64,000 bases of DNA, from the NCBI RefSeq assembly GCF_035934735.1, contig NZ_CP142396.1, positions 1,426,001 to 1,490,000 on the forward strand. Reading direction: 5' to 3'. The DNA comes from Sedimentibacter sp. MB31-C6 (GTDB lineage Bacteria > Bacillota > Clostridia > Tissierellales > Sedimentibacteraceae). A program made the position numbers and the translations under genes. The notes under the pieces are model-generated. The model was not told the origin of the DNA and did not search any database. It worked only from the letters and a program-made list of their open reading frames with translations. Each line of letters begins with the position of its first letter. Position 1 is the stretch's first letter. Below are positions 54,438 through 63,476 of this stretch, piece after piece.

Positions 54438-55382
54438 ATGTTATTATCAGCAATGTTATTCTTAGTAGGAATATTTTTTTTAGTAAGGGGTGGTGACATT
54501 TTTGTAGATTCATCTGTAAAATTATCAAGGTATTTAGGGCTTTCACAGGTATTAGTAGGAGCTACAATTGTTAGTATGGCAACTACATTGCCAGAATTGA
54601 TAGTTTCATCTACTGCGGCAATTCATGGAGAAACTACTATGTCAGTAGGTAATGCAATAGGCTCAATAATTTGCAATACTGGATTTGTTTTAGCTATTTC
54701 ATCAATTTTAGGAAATATAGTTATTAAAGATGAACATTTTAAGCTAAAATCCATAACATTAATTTCTTATATAATAATATTGATAACATGTTCCATAGAT
54801 GGAATAATAAAAGAATTTGAAGCAATTATTTTATTAGGACTTATGTTGTTTTATTTGTACAATAATGTAAAAAGCATAGCAGATGGTACTAAGATAAAAA
54901 TGATTAGCAAAAATACTAATAAAAATAGTATAGATATGAGAAAAATAATTATTATTTTCATTTTAGGGCTAATATTAATAATGGTAGGTTCAAATTTAGT
55001 TGTACATAATGGTGTAAAAATAGCAGAATACTTAAAAGTTCCTACTGCCGTTATAAGTTTAACCATAATAGCTATGGGAACTTCACTTCCAGAGTTAGTA
55101 ACTGTGATTACATCTTTATTAAAAGGAAATGAAGAAATAGGACTTGGTAACATAATAGGAGCAAACATATTAAACATATCATTAGTTATAGGTACTTCGG
55201 GTATGTTTTCTGATTTAATAATTATACCACAGAATCTTACACTTGATTTACCTGTTTCTTTGTTATTGTGTATTTTATTAGTAGTACCATCATTATTCAT
55301 AAAACGTGTTTCTAAATTACAAGGATATATATTACTTTCAATTTATATTTCGTATATTACCTATATAGTACAAATAGTTTGA
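54438..55382 (+). CDS. Calcium/sodium antiporter family protein (CaCA, YrbG-like)
   Basis: A 314-residue membrane protein with about ten segments and two inverted alpha-repeats: GATIVSMATTLPELIVS and GNAIGSIICNTG in the first half, IAMGTSLPELVTVI and GNIIGANILNISLV in the second. Ion choice is inferred. The start is ATG at 54438, five bases after TGGAGG; an ATG at 54426 overlaps that RBS and is less likely. Confidence 0.92.
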   Translation: MLLSAMLFLVGIFFLVRGGDIFVDSSVKLSRYLGLSQVLVGATIVSMATTLPELIVSSTAAIHGETTMSVGNAIGSIICNTGFVLAISSILGNIVIKDEHFKLKSITLISYIIILITCSIDGIIKEFEAIILLGLMLFYLYNNVKSIADGTKIKMISKNTNKNSIDMRKIIIIFILGLILIMVGSNLVVHNGVKIAEYLKVPTAVISLTIIAMGTSLPELVTVITSLLKGNEEIGLGNIIGANILNISLVIGTSGMFSDLIIIPQNLTLDLPVSLLLCILLVVPSLFIKRVSKLQGYILLSIYISYITYIVQIV

Positions 55383-55458
55383 ATTAGTTGATATTCCAAG
55401 CTACCATATATTTCATATGAATTATTATTTAAAAACATGAAAAAAGTTAAAAAAACTA

Positions 55459-55487
55459 TTGACAAATTTAAAATTGAGGAATATAAT
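55459..55487 (+). promoter_or_regulatory. Promoter of the argG T-box leader
   Basis: TTGACA (55459-55464), 17 bp, TATAAT (55482-55487): perfect consensus. Transcription should begin near 55494. Confidence 0.92.
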
Positions 55488-55514
55488 TGTATAAAAATAA
55501 TAAATAATGAATAA

Positions 55515-55736
55515 TTTAATGAATGGGACAGTAAATTATAGGAAGCTTTCAGCGAGTCAAAGTAGAGTGTGAGTTTGGCAGTGAATTTTAATCGAAAAGA
55601 ATCCATGAAGAGATTCTCAGAATTAGCAGTATGAGAATACGGTTAAATACCGTTAATATGAAAAAGTCAAAGCGACTGCTTTAAAAAAGAGTGGTACCGC
55701 GGTGTAAAAACTGCCTCTTTATTAAGCAGTTTTTTT
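55515..55736 (+). promoter_or_regulatory. T-box riboswitch upstream of argG
   Basis: The T-box core TGGTACCGCGG lies at 55692-55702 and the Stem I words AGCGAG and GTGAGTTTGGC at its 5' end. The terminator is AAAAACTGC (55706-55714) with GCAGTTTTT (55726-55734) and a T-run. In the specifier region, ATGGG pairs with TCCAT and the loop on the 3' side contains AGA followed by A (55598-55600), an arginine codon, which fits argG. The exact register is not fully certain. Confidence 0.9.
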
Positions 55737-55824
55737 ATGTTTTAAAATAGAAGCAATTAAATGCAATGTTTGAATATATATTCATTAATTTATTAGTATA
55801 AATCAAAATATTGGAGGAAATCAA

Positions 55825-57078
55825 ATGGTTAAGGAAAAAGTAGTATTAGCATATTCTGGAGGTTTAGACACATCAATAATAATTCCTTGGATAAAGGATA
55901 ATTATAATAATTTGGATATTATAGCTTGCTGTGTCAATGTAGGTCAAGACGATGATATGACTGAAGTTAAGAAAAAAGCTTTATCATCAGGGGCAAGTAA
56001 AGTTTATATAGAAAATGTAGTAAATGAGTTCGTTGAAGAGTATGTATATAATGGTATTAAAGCAAATGCAGTTTATGAAGGAAAGTATCTGTTAGGGACA
56101 GCTTATGCAAGACCTTTAATAGCGAAAAAACTTGTTGAAACAGCTCATAAGGAAAAAGCTAAATATATAGCTCATGGATGTACAGGAAAAGGAAATGATC
56201 AAGTTCGTTTAGAAGTGGCTATAGCTTCCTTAGATCCAACTATTAAAATAATTGCTCCTTGGAGAATATGGGATATAACTTCAAGAGAGGAAGCAATAGA
56301 TTATGCGGAATCAAAAAATATAGATCTTAATGGTATATCAAAAGAAAAAATATATTCTAGGGATCAAAATATTCTTCATATAAGTCATGAAGGAGGTATG
56401 CTAGAAGATCCAGAAAACGAACCGGACTTTGATGAACTTTTAGTTATGACTAATACAGTTGAAAAGGCACCTGACTTAGCTGAATCTATAGAAATTGAAT
56501 TTGAAGCTGGCGTACCTATTAAGTTAAACGGTAAAAAATTAAATGGTGAAGAAATGATGAAGTCTTTAAATAAAATAGGTGGAAAACATGGAATTGGTGT
56601 TATTGATCTTCTTGAAAATAGACTTGTTGGTATGAAATCAAGAGGAATTTATGAAACACCAGGAGGAACTATATTGTTAGAGGCTCATAAATATCTTGAG
56701 AGTTTTGTTTTAGAAAAAGAAGAAGCACATTTTAAAGATATTATAAGTCAAAAATATGCAGAACTTGTATATAATGCTATGTGGTTTAGTGGATTAAAAG
56801 ATGCATTTGATTCATTTGTTAATTCAACTCAAAAAAATGTTACTGGATCAGTTAAATTAAAATTATATAAAGGTAATATAAAGTTTGCAGGTATGATTTC
56901 AGAAAATGCATTATATAATGAATCAATTTCTTCGTTTAGCACAGGTGATTTATATGATCAAAAAGATGCAGGTGGGTTTATTAATTTATACAGCCTTCCT
57001 TACAAAATACAAGCCTTAAATGAAATGAATAATAATCAAAAGAATTCAATTAAAGTAACTTATAGCTTTAAAGAATAA
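55825..57078 (+). CDS. argG: Argininosuccinate synthase
   Basis: ATP-dependent ligation of citrulline and aspartate to argininosuccinate in arginine synthesis. The 417 residues are full length, with the ATP-binding motif [10 protein letters not shown] near residue 10 and [11 protein letters not shown] further on. RBS GGAGG. It is expressed behind a T-box that would read uncharged tRNA-Arg. argH does not follow; the next gene lies on the other strand, so the second step must be encoded elsewhere. Confidence 0.97.
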   Translation: MVKEKVVLAYSGGLDTSIIIPWIKDNYNNLDIIACCVNVGQDDDMTEVKKKALSSGASKVYIENVVNEFVEEYVYNGIKANAVYEGKYLLGTAYARPLIAKKLVETAHKEKAKYIAHGCTGKGNDQVRLEVAIASLDPTIKIIAPWRIWDITSREEAIDYAESKNIDLNGISKEKIYSRDQNILHISHEGGMLEDPENEPDFDELLVMTNTVEKAPDLAESIEIEFEAGVPIKLNGKKLNGEEMMKSLNKIGGKHGIGVIDLLENRLVGMKSRGIYETPGGTILLEAHKYLESFVLEKEEAHFKDIISQKYAELVYNAMWFSGLKDAFDSFVNSTQKNVTGSVKLKLYKGNIKFAGMISENALYNESISSFSTGDLYDQKDAGGFINLYSLPYKIQALNEMNNNQKNSIKVTYSFKE

Positions 57079-57087
57079 TACTAAGAT

Positions 57088-57120
57088 TTAAGCCACTACC
57101 ATAAAAGGTAGTGGCTTTCT
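57088..57120. terminator. Terminator after argG
   Basis: AAGCCACTACC (57090-57100) pairs perfectly with GGTAGTGGCTT (57107-57117) around ATAAAA, then TCT. It lies between convergent genes. Confidence 0.85.
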
Positions 57121-57142
57121 GTTGACTGTTATATTTTAATTG

Positions 57143-58387
57143 TTATTTTAAATTATCTAACACTTTTTTTATTGCTGCCGGTGCTACTGCACACTTTTCC
57201 TCTGAAACAGCACATACTGCAAATCTTAATCCTTTTTTCAAAGCAACAACAAATATTTTTTCCTTTATTAATTCATCAGAAGCCTTTTTTGCATTTTCAC
57301 AAGGAATACTTACAAAGAATCCATCTCTATATGGTAATATTTCTAAATCTACATCTTTAGATCCCTTAACAAAAGCATTTGCACGCTTTCTGAGCATATC
57401 TTTATATTTATTAACTTCATTTTCATATGCCTTTAATTTAGATGGATCATTATATATATTAGTCATAATTGACATTGCAGCTCTTGTTCCGTTAGACCAG
57501 TTAGCTCTATTAGCATGCATACATGAATAATAAAATTCTTCTGCTAAATCCTCATTTGATGAAATACCTATAGCTGCACCAGATCTCATACCATACATTG
57601 TAAATCCTTTAGACATACTATAACCAACTATAACAAATATATTTTCTGGCAGATTTGAAAATTTGGAGAAAAATTTTCTTCTTTCTGAACCTACTCCTGC
57701 ATAATCAATATAGGCAACATCAACTACAATTATAATTTTATTTTCTTTATCTTTAGCATTATCCTTAGCTATATCTAATACCTGTTCCCACTCTTCATCA
57801 GAAAGACTGTAACCTGTAGGATTATTAGCTGGTGTATTTATGACTGTAACTAATCTCTTTTGTTTATTCAATAATGCTTCAAAATTTTCTTTATATGAAT
57901 CAATATTAAACTCTCCCTTTTCATTAAAGAGCTTATAGTTTGTTACAGTTCTTCCAAATTCTTCTGAAATTGTTACATAAGGTGCCCAAAACCAATCACA
58001 GACTAATATAGAATCACCAGGATTTGTATAATTCCATATTGCATGTCTTATTGACCCTGTACCTCCAGGTGTAGCAACGGCTCTTATATGAGCATTAGGC
58101 TTATATTCCTTAAAGCATGCATCCTGAACAGCTTTTAAATAATCCGGTTGTCCTGCAACTTGTGCATAGGCTGCTATATCAGCATTTGGCAAGGACTTTA
58201 GTTCATTATATACCGTATCCATGCAAATAAGGTTTCCATCGTCATCTACTAAAGCTCCAAGAGTAGAATCAATAACATTTTCTTTACCATATTTAGCTAT
58301 TGCATCTTTTGCTTTTGCTGCAAGTCCGAAAATTGCATCATTTGCTTTAGGCCAAACAGCATGATCAGCAACCATTTTAATAGTCAT
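57143..58387 (-). CDS. Class I/II PLP-dependent aminotransferase
   Basis: A 414-residue fold-I transaminase. Visible features are NTPANNPTGYSLSDEEW, the PLP aspartate in VVDVAYIDYAGVG, and the PLP lysine in GYSMSKGFTMYGMRSG (near residue 265). The substrate may be aspartate, aromatic or branched-chain amino acids. The start is ATG at 58387, about five bases after AGGTGG; in-frame codons to 58441 lie upstream. It converges on argG. Confidence 0.9.
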   Translation of the reverse strand: MTIKMVADHAVWPKANDAIFGLAAKAKDAIAKYGKENVIDSTLGALVDDDGNLICMDTVYNELKSLPNADIAAYAQVAGQPDYLKAVQDACFKEYKPNAHIRAVATPGGTGSIRHAIWNYTNPGDSILVCDWFWAPYVTISEEFGRTVTNYKLFNEKGEFNIDSYKENFEALLNKQKRLVTVINTPANNPTGYSLSDEEWEQVLDIAKDNAKDKENKIIIVVDVAYIDYAGVGSERRKFFSKFSNLPENIFVIVGYSMSKGFTMYGMRSGAAIGISSNEDLAEEFYYSCMHANRANWSNGTRAAMSIMTNIYNDPSKLKAYENEVNKYKDMLRKRANAFVKGSKDVDLEILPYRDGFFVSIPCENAKKASDELIKEKIFVVALKKGLRFAVCAVSEEKCAVAPAAIKKVLDNLK

Positions 58388-58475
58388 AAAACCACCTCTT
58401 TGTTTTTTATTAATTTTAACATTTAGAAAAATATAAGTCAACTATAGAAAGAATTCAAAAAAATAAAATTAACTA

Positions 58476-58504
58476 TTGACAATATAATAATTGAGGGTTA
58501 TTAT
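58476..58504 (+). promoter_or_regulatory. Promoter of tRNA-Lys
   Basis: TTGACA (58476-58481), 17 bp, TATTAT (58499-58504). Confidence 0.85.
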
Positions 58505-58529
58505 AAGAAAGTTAGTATTTTAAAGCTAG

Positions 58530-58605
58530 GATCCATTAGCTCAGCAGGCAGAGCACTTGACTTTTAATCAAGGTGTCCGGCGTTCGAATCGCCGATGGAT
58601 CACCA
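58530..58605 (+). tRNA. tRNA-Lys (anticodon TTT)
   Basis: A 76-nt cloverleaf with encoded CCA: acceptor GATCCAT/ATGGATC, D stem GCTC/GAGC, anticodon arm CTTGA-CTTTTAA-TCAAG (anticodon TTT), T loop TTCGAAT. A terminator follows immediately, so it is a single-gene unit. Confidence 0.98.
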
Positions 58606-58611
58606 TTGACA

Positions 58612-58657
58612 AAACAATACTTGACGATCTTAGCGACGTTGGGTATTGTTTTTTTAT
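58612..58657 (+). terminator. Terminator of tRNA-Lys
   Basis: AAACAATAC (58612-58620) pairs with GTATTGTTT (58643-58651) around a 22-base loop, followed by a T-run. Confidence 0.9.
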
Positions 58658-58753
58658 TTTTTTTATTTTTATAACAAAATTCTACAAAATTCTTAAAAAG
58701 AACAGTGTATATTGTATAAGATTGATTTTATAAATAAAAGTAAAGGGGATATA

Positions 58754-59968
58754 ATGGTAACTAAAAATGAATACTATGAGTCGGGTTGCATAGCTACTCA
58801 AGAAGAAACAGAAGAATGCTTAAAAAAGTATGAACAAACAATCTATGCCGAGAAACAAAGGGAAAAAATGGAGGCTCTTGGCCAGCTTGCAGGAGGAATT
58901 GCTCATGATTTTAATAATCAATTGATGAGTATAATTGGAAATGCTACAATGATACAAAAGACTGAAGACATTGAGAAAATTAAAGAATATGCTGAAAGAA
59001 TAATTCACATTTCTCAAAGTGCGGCTAAACTAACTAAAAAAATTCTACTTTTCTCTAAAAAGGGAAGTAGTATAAATGAATCCATAGATCTAAAATGTGT
59101 TTTAGACAATACTTATAATATGGTAGAGTCTATTGTTGATAAAACAATTGACTTTACATATAGTTATAATGCAAATAATAAAATGATTATGGGTAATGAT
59201 GTACAAATTGAAAACATGATAGTTAATTTAATCATAAATGCAAGAGATGCATTAGATGGTAATGTAGGTAATATTAAAATATATACAGAAGATTCGGTAA
59301 TTTATTCTGATGTTGATTTAACTCATGGAGAGACTATTAAACCAGGCCAATATATTAAAGTTTGTATAGAAGATAATGGTATAGGTATTGATGAAGAAAC
59401 ATTTAATAAATTGTTTGAGCCTTACTTCACTACAAAAAATAAAACTAAGGGAACTGGACTTGGCTTATCGGTGGTATTTGGTACAGTTAAATCACATTCT
59501 GGTTATATAAATGTAAAAAGTGAATTATCATGTGGCACTGTTTTTGAAATATATCTACCAGTTATCGAAGATATTAAACAAATTAGTAGTAATCAAAAGG
59601 AAATAACTAATAATTTAATTATGCTTGTAGATGATGATCTTAATGTTTTGGAAATTGAAGGAGAACTCCTTGAAGATTTAGGTTATGATGTAGAGAAGTT
59701 TAACAATCCCATCAATGCATTAGAATATTATAGAAAGGAACATAATAAAATTGCTTTTGTTGTTCTTGATATAATAATGCCAGATATGAACGGAAATGAA
59801 TTATATGAAGAATTACAGAAAATAGATAAGGAAGCAGTAGCAATTTTCATTTCTGGGTTTAGTGGACAAGCTGAATATGAAGAACTAATAAAAAAAGGAT
59901 ATATAGTAGTAGAAAAGCCTTTTACATTTACAGAATTATCCACACAAATAGCTAAATTATATTTATAA
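58754..59968 (+). CDS. Sensorless hybrid histidine kinase (HisKA-HATPase-receiver)
   Basis: A 404-residue soluble protein: short N-terminal helix, HisKA domain with phospho-His51 in GGIAHDFNNQ, HATPase (N box VNLIINARDAL ~158-167, G1 EDNGIGID, F EPYFTTKNK, G2 GTGLGLSV) and a C-terminal receiver with the acidic LVDDD near 293 and phospho-Asp339 in VVLDIIMPDMNG. There are no membrane segments or PAS/GAF domains, so the stimulus enters some other way, perhaps via a partner. The start is ATG at 58754, six bases after GGGG. No DNA-binding response regulator is adjacent. Confidence 0.93.
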   Translation: MVTKNEYYESGCIATQEETEECLKKYEQTIYAEKQREKMEALGQLAGGIAHDFNNQLMSIIGNATMIQKTEDIEKIKEYAERIIHISQSAAKLTKKILLFSKKGSSINESIDLKCVLDNTYNMVESIVDKTIDFTYSYNANNKMIMGNDVQIENMIVNLIINARDALDGNVGNIKIYTEDSVIYSDVDLTHGETIKPGQYIKVCIEDNGIGIDEETFNKLFEPYFTTKNKTKGTGLGLSVVFGTVKSHSGYINVKSELSCGTVFEIYLPVIEDIKQISSNQKEITNNLIMLVDDDLNVLEIEGELLEDLGYDVEKFNNPINALEYYRKEHNKIAFVVLDIIMPDMNGNELYEELQKIDKEAVAIFISGFSGQAEYEELIKKGYIVVEKPFTFTELSTQIAKLYL

Positions 59969-60025
59969 TAAATTAAGATAATGTACACATCTCTCGCATT
60001 GTTGAAACTGTGCGAAAAAATTATA

Positions 60026-60070
60026 ATTCTCTATAGTGAAATAGTAATTTATTGGCTATAGAGATTTTTT
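60026..60070 (+). terminator. Terminator after the hybrid kinase
   Basis: CTCTATAG (60029-60036) pairs with CTATAGAG (60056-60063), followed by ATTTTTT, about 60 bases after the kinase stop. Confidence 0.85.
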
Positions 60071-60106
60071 ATTAAAATAACTTAATATTTTTTTGGGTAC
60101 TTTTTT

Positions 60107-60134
60107 TTGACAAATTTTAAATATTTGATAGAAT
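60107..60134 (+). promoter_or_regulatory. Promoter of the PRPP synthetase gene
   Basis: TTGACA (60107-60112), 16 bp, TAGAAT (60129-60134) with an extended -10 TG. Confidence 0.7.
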
Positions 60135-60192
60135 GTAAAGGAAAAATGGTTACAATATAATTAACTTGTTTAACATAAAATAGGAGGAAATA

Positions 60193-61347
60193 ATGAATAT
60201 TAGCGAAATGCACGGCTATATTGAGCTAAAGCCTTTTGGAAATTTATCAATAGTAGCTATGAAAGGGTGCGAAGAAATAGCTTCTAGGATAGATTATTAT
60301 TTAAAGGAGTGGAGACAAGACGAAAACTGCATCATTTATGATGAAGCATCTAATCCAATAAAAACCTTTTTACTTGATACAGTATGTCCGAGATTTGGAT
60401 CTGGTGAGGCAAAGGGAGTTATTAATGAGACAGTAAGAGGTCATGATATTTTTATAATATCAGATGTATTTAATTATGGTGTAACATTTAATATGTATGG
60501 AATGGATGTACCCATGAGTCCTGATGACCACTTTCAAGATTTAAAGAGAATTATTGCTGCAATGAATGGAAAAGCTAAAAGGATTACAGTTATTATGCCT
60601 ATGTTATACGAGGGCAGACAACATAAAAGAGCAACTAGAGAATCATTAGATTGTGCAATAGCTCTTCAAGAATTGACTGCAATGGGAGTAGAAAATATTA
60701 TTTCCTTTGACATACATGATCCAAGAGTACAGAATGCTATTCCTCTTCATGGATTTGAAGATTTTCATCCTCATTATCAAATGATAAAATCATTTGTAAA
60801 AACAGTACCTAATGCTATTATAGATAGAGAACATTTAATGATAATTTCTCCTGATGAAGGTGGAATGTCAAGATGCATGTATTATTCTTCAGTATTGGAA
60901 CTTGATCTTGGTATGTTTTATAAAAGAAGGGATTATTCCGTGGTTATAAACGGTAAGAATCCGGTTATAAGTCATGAATTTTTAGGAGATAATGTGGAAG
61001 GAAAGGATGTAATAGTAGTTGACGATATGATTGCATCTGGAGATTCTATGCTTGATGTAGCTAAAAAATTAAAAGAAAAAAAAGCAAAAAATGTATATAT
61101 ATTTTCTGCTTTTGGATTATTTACAGAAGGACTTAATAAATTCGATAAAGCATATAATGATGGTATTATAACTAGGATATTTACAACAAACCTTGTTTAC
61201 AGGATGCCTGAGCTAAAAAGCAAAGAATGGTATACAGAAGTAGATATGTCTAAATATATAGCAAACATAATAGATACATTAAATTTTGATGGTTCACTTA
61301 GTGAATTGTTAGATCCGGTTCAGAAAATAAAGAAACTTCTTCAATAG
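60193..61347 (+). CDS. prs: Ribose-phosphate pyrophosphokinase (PRPP synthetase), long clostridial form
   Basis: Makes PRPP from ribose-5-phosphate and ATP. At 384 residues it is longer than classic Prs (~315), as in a clostridial subgroup. Recognisable parts: MPMLYEGRQHKRATRESLD (ATP loop region), SFDIHDPRVQNAIP, and the PRPP loop VIVVDDMIASGDSML. The usual DLH of classic Prs is replaced by DIH. RBS AGGAGG. A paralogue elsewhere may be the housekeeping enzyme; not determinable here. Confidence 0.88.
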   Translation: MNISEMHGYIELKPFGNLSIVAMKGCEEIASRIDYYLKEWRQDENCIIYDEASNPIKTFLLDTVCPRFGSGEAKGVINETVRGHDIFIISDVFNYGVTFNMYGMDVPMSPDDHFQDLKRIIAAMNGKAKRITVIMPMLYEGRQHKRATRESLDCAIALQELTAMGVENIISFDIHDPRVQNAIPLHGFEDFHPHYQMIKSFVKTVPNAIIDREHLMIISPDEGGMSRCMYYSSVLELDLGMFYKRRDYSVVINGKNPVISHEFLGDNVEGKDVIVVDDMIASGDSMLDVAKKLKEKKAKNVYIFSAFGLFTEGLNKFDKAYNDGIITRIFTTNLVYRMPELKSKEWYTEVDMSKYIANIIDTLNFDGSLSELLDPVQKIKKLLQ

Positions 61348-61386
61348 TTAATAATTACTTTAAAAATATCATATTTAAACAATAAT

Positions 61387-61415
61387 TTGATATTGATAAT
61401 AATATATGATATAAT
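61387..61415 (+). promoter_or_regulatory. Promoter of the mreB homologue
   Basis: TTGATA (61387-61392), 17 bp, TATAAT (61410-61415) with an extended -10 TG. Confidence 0.75.
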
Positions 61416-61490
61416 TTTAAATTATTAATATTAAAAAGTACTAATATGATATAAATAAAAAACTAAAGAATATTTCAGGAGGAGTAATAC

Positions 61491-62522
61491 ATGGGTTTCA
61501 GAATGGATATTGGAATCGATCTTGGTACTGCCAGCATTTTAGTATATATTAGAGACAAAGGCATTGTCATTAATGAACCTTCAGTTGTAGCTATTGATAC
61601 TACTACCGATAAAATACTAGAGGTTGGAGAAGAAGCTAGAAAAATGCTTGGTCGTACACCAGGAAATATAGTTGCAATTAGACCTTTGAGGGATGGCGTT
61701 ATTTCTGATTTTGACATTACAGAAAAAATGCTAAAATATTTTATAAAAAAAGCAGTAGGAAATTCTTTAATTAAACCTAGAGTTATCATATGTGTTCCAA
61801 GTGGTGTTACTGAGGTTGAAAAAAGAGCTGTACTTGAGGCTAGCAATAACGCAGGTGCTAAAAAAACATTTTTAATAGAAGAACCAGTGGCTGCAGCAAT
61901 AGGAGCAGGACTTGATATTACAAAACCTTCTGGACATATGATTATAGATATGGGTGGAGGAACTACTGATATTGCCGTTATATCCCTAGGGGGCATTGTT
62001 GTTAGCAGATCTATTAAGACTGCTGGAGACAAATGTGATGATGCAATTGTGAGATATGTAAGAAAAAGATATAATGTTATGATAGGTTTAAGAAGTGCTG
62101 AAGACTTGAAAATAAAAATAGGTACAGCATTTCCCGTTGAAGAAGAACAATTTATGGAAGTTAGAGGTAGAAACTTGGTTACAGGTCTTCCAGTAAATCT
62201 GACAATTTCATCTTCTGACATGTTAGAGGCTTTGGAAGAAACTACTACGGCAATTGCTGATGCAGTCCATTCTGTTCTTGAAAAAACTCCTCCTGAACTT
62301 GCTGCAGATATAAGTGAAAAGGGAATAGTTATGACTGGTGGAGGATGTTTAATTCATGGTTTAGACAAGTTGATAGAAAAGAGAACAGGTTTGAATGTAA
62401 CGATTTCTGATGATGCTGTTTCTTGTGTTGCACGAGGTACTGGTAAATCATTAGAACACATGGATGCATTAAAGGATTCGTTATTAACTGAAGAGATTAG
62501 GACAAACTACAACAGAGCATAA
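61491..62522 (+). CDS. mreB: MreB/Mbl-type rod-shape actin homologue
   Basis: Cytoskeletal ATPase that guides lateral wall synthesis, 343 residues. Actin-fold motifs: phosphate 1 IDLGTASILVY, phosphate 2 IIDMGGGTTDIAV, adenosine motif GIVMTGGGCLIHGLD, and the MreB segment EEPVAAAIGAGLD. It stands alone, not with mreCD, and is followed by galU, so it may be an additional Mbl/MreBH-like copy. RBS AGGAGGAG. There is a second ATG at codon 5, but the RBS favours 61491. Confidence 0.95.
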   Translation: MGFRMDIGIDLGTASILVYIRDKGIVINEPSVVAIDTTTDKILEVGEEARKMLGRTPGNIVAIRPLRDGVISDFDITEKMLKYFIKKAVGNSLIKPRVIICVPSGVTEVEKRAVLEASNNAGAKKTFLIEEPVAAAIGAGLDITKPSGHMIIDMGGGTTDIAVISLGGIVVSRSIKTAGDKCDDAIVRYVRKRYNVMIGLRSAEDLKIKIGTAFPVEEEQFMEVRGRNLVTGLPVNLTISSSDMLEALEETTTAIADAVHSVLEKTPPELAADISEKGIVMTGGGCLIHGLDKLIEKRTGLNVTISDDAVSCVARGTGKSLEHMDALKDSLLTEEIRTNYNRA

Positions 62523-62531
62523 AAAAACTAC

Positions 62532-62583
62532 AAACAATAGAGTTTATCTAGTAATAGGTTTAATCTATTGTTTACTATTTTTA
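62532..62583 (+). terminator. Weak terminator-like hairpin between mreB and galU
   Basis: AAACAATAGA (62532-62541) pairs with TCTATTGTTT (62574-62583) around a 32-base loop, then ACTATTTTT. It lies 15 bases before the galU start, so it may attenuate rather than end transcription. Confidence 0.5.
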
Positions 62584-62598
62584 TACAGAGGTAAAAAA

Positions 62599-63465
62599 AT
62601 GAAAATAAAAAAAGCAGTTATTCCAGCGGCAGGTCTTGGTACTAGATTTTTACCTGCTACTAAATCGATTCCAAAAGAAATGCTTCCAATAGTAGATAAA
62701 CCGACGATTCAGTATATAGTTGAAGAAGTAATTGCTTCTGGAATAGAAGATGTGTTAATTATAACAGGTAGAAATAAGGGTTCTATTGAAGAACATTTTG
62801 ATAGAGCAGTTGAACTTGAAAATAATTTAGAAAAAAATAATAAGGAAGAGCTTCTTGAACAAGTAAGAAGCATTTCAAAAATGATAAATATACATACAGT
62901 TAGACAAAAAGATCCGAAGGGTCTAGGGCATGCTGTTTGTTGTGCAAAATCCTTTGTAGGTAATGAACCATTTGCAGTGTTATTGGGAGATGATATTGTT
63001 GATGCAAAAAAACCATGTTTAAAACAAATGATAGAAGTTTTCGAAAAATATAATTCAACTATTATCGGGGTACAGGAAGTAGCTTGGGATAATGTTAACA
63101 AATATGGCATAATTTCGGGGGAAAAAGTTAATGATAACACATATAATGTAAAGGATTTAATAGAGAAACCTAATAGAGATAAAGCGCCAACTAATATTGC
63201 AATACTCGGTAGATATATTCTTACACCAGAGATTTTTACGGTATTAGAGAATACTAAAAAGGGTGTTGGTGGTGAAATTCAACTTACAGATGGGTTAAAA
63301 GAACTTAGTAATATTCAAGATATTTATGCATATATATTTGAAGGTCGCAGATATGATGTTGGGAGTAAAATAGGATTTTTGGAAGCTACCGTTGATTTTG
63401 CCCTAAAAAGAGAGGATTTAAAAGATAGCTTTTCATCCTATTTAAGTAAACTAAACTTAAAATAA
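62599..63465 (+). CDS. galU: UTP-glucose-1-phosphate uridylyltransferase
   Basis: Makes UDP-glucose from UTP and glucose-1-phosphate for glycolipids and wall polymers. The 288 residues carry the nucleotide loop AAGLGTRFLPATKSIPKEML, LLGDDIVDAKKPC, LIEKPNRDKAPTN and VGGEIQLTDGL. RBS GAGGT. It lies 11 bp upstream of a phosphosugar mutase gene, so glucose-6-P to UDP-glucose conversion is encoded as one unit. Confidence 0.97.
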   Translation: MKIKKAVIPAAGLGTRFLPATKSIPKEMLPIVDKPTIQYIVEEVIASGIEDVLIITGRNKGSIEEHFDRAVELENNLEKNNKEELLEQVRSISKMINIHTVRQKDPKGLGHAVCCAKSFVGNEPFAVLLGDDIVDAKKPCLKQMIEVFEKYNSTIIGVQEVAWDNVNKYGIISGEKVNDNTYNVKDLIEKPNRDKAPTNIAILGRYILTPEIFTVLENTKKGVGGEIQLTDGLKELSNIQDIYAYIFEGRRYDVGSKIGFLEATVDFALKREDLKDSFSSYLSKLNLK

Positions 63466-63476
63466 GGGGTGCTAAT

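Noticed and set aside
54851-55300. Antisense frame of 149 codons inside the Ca/Na antiporter gene.
   Set aside because: No RBS; the sense strand encodes the conserved antiporter repeats.
61475-62221. Long (248-codon) open frame antisense to mreB.
   Set aside because: No RBS, low-complexity Ser/Pro/Ile-rich composition, fully inside a clear mreB gene; a shadow of its codon use.
62709-63140. Antisense frame of 143 codons inside galU.
   Set aside because: Same reasoning: no start signals and the other strand is an unambiguous gene.
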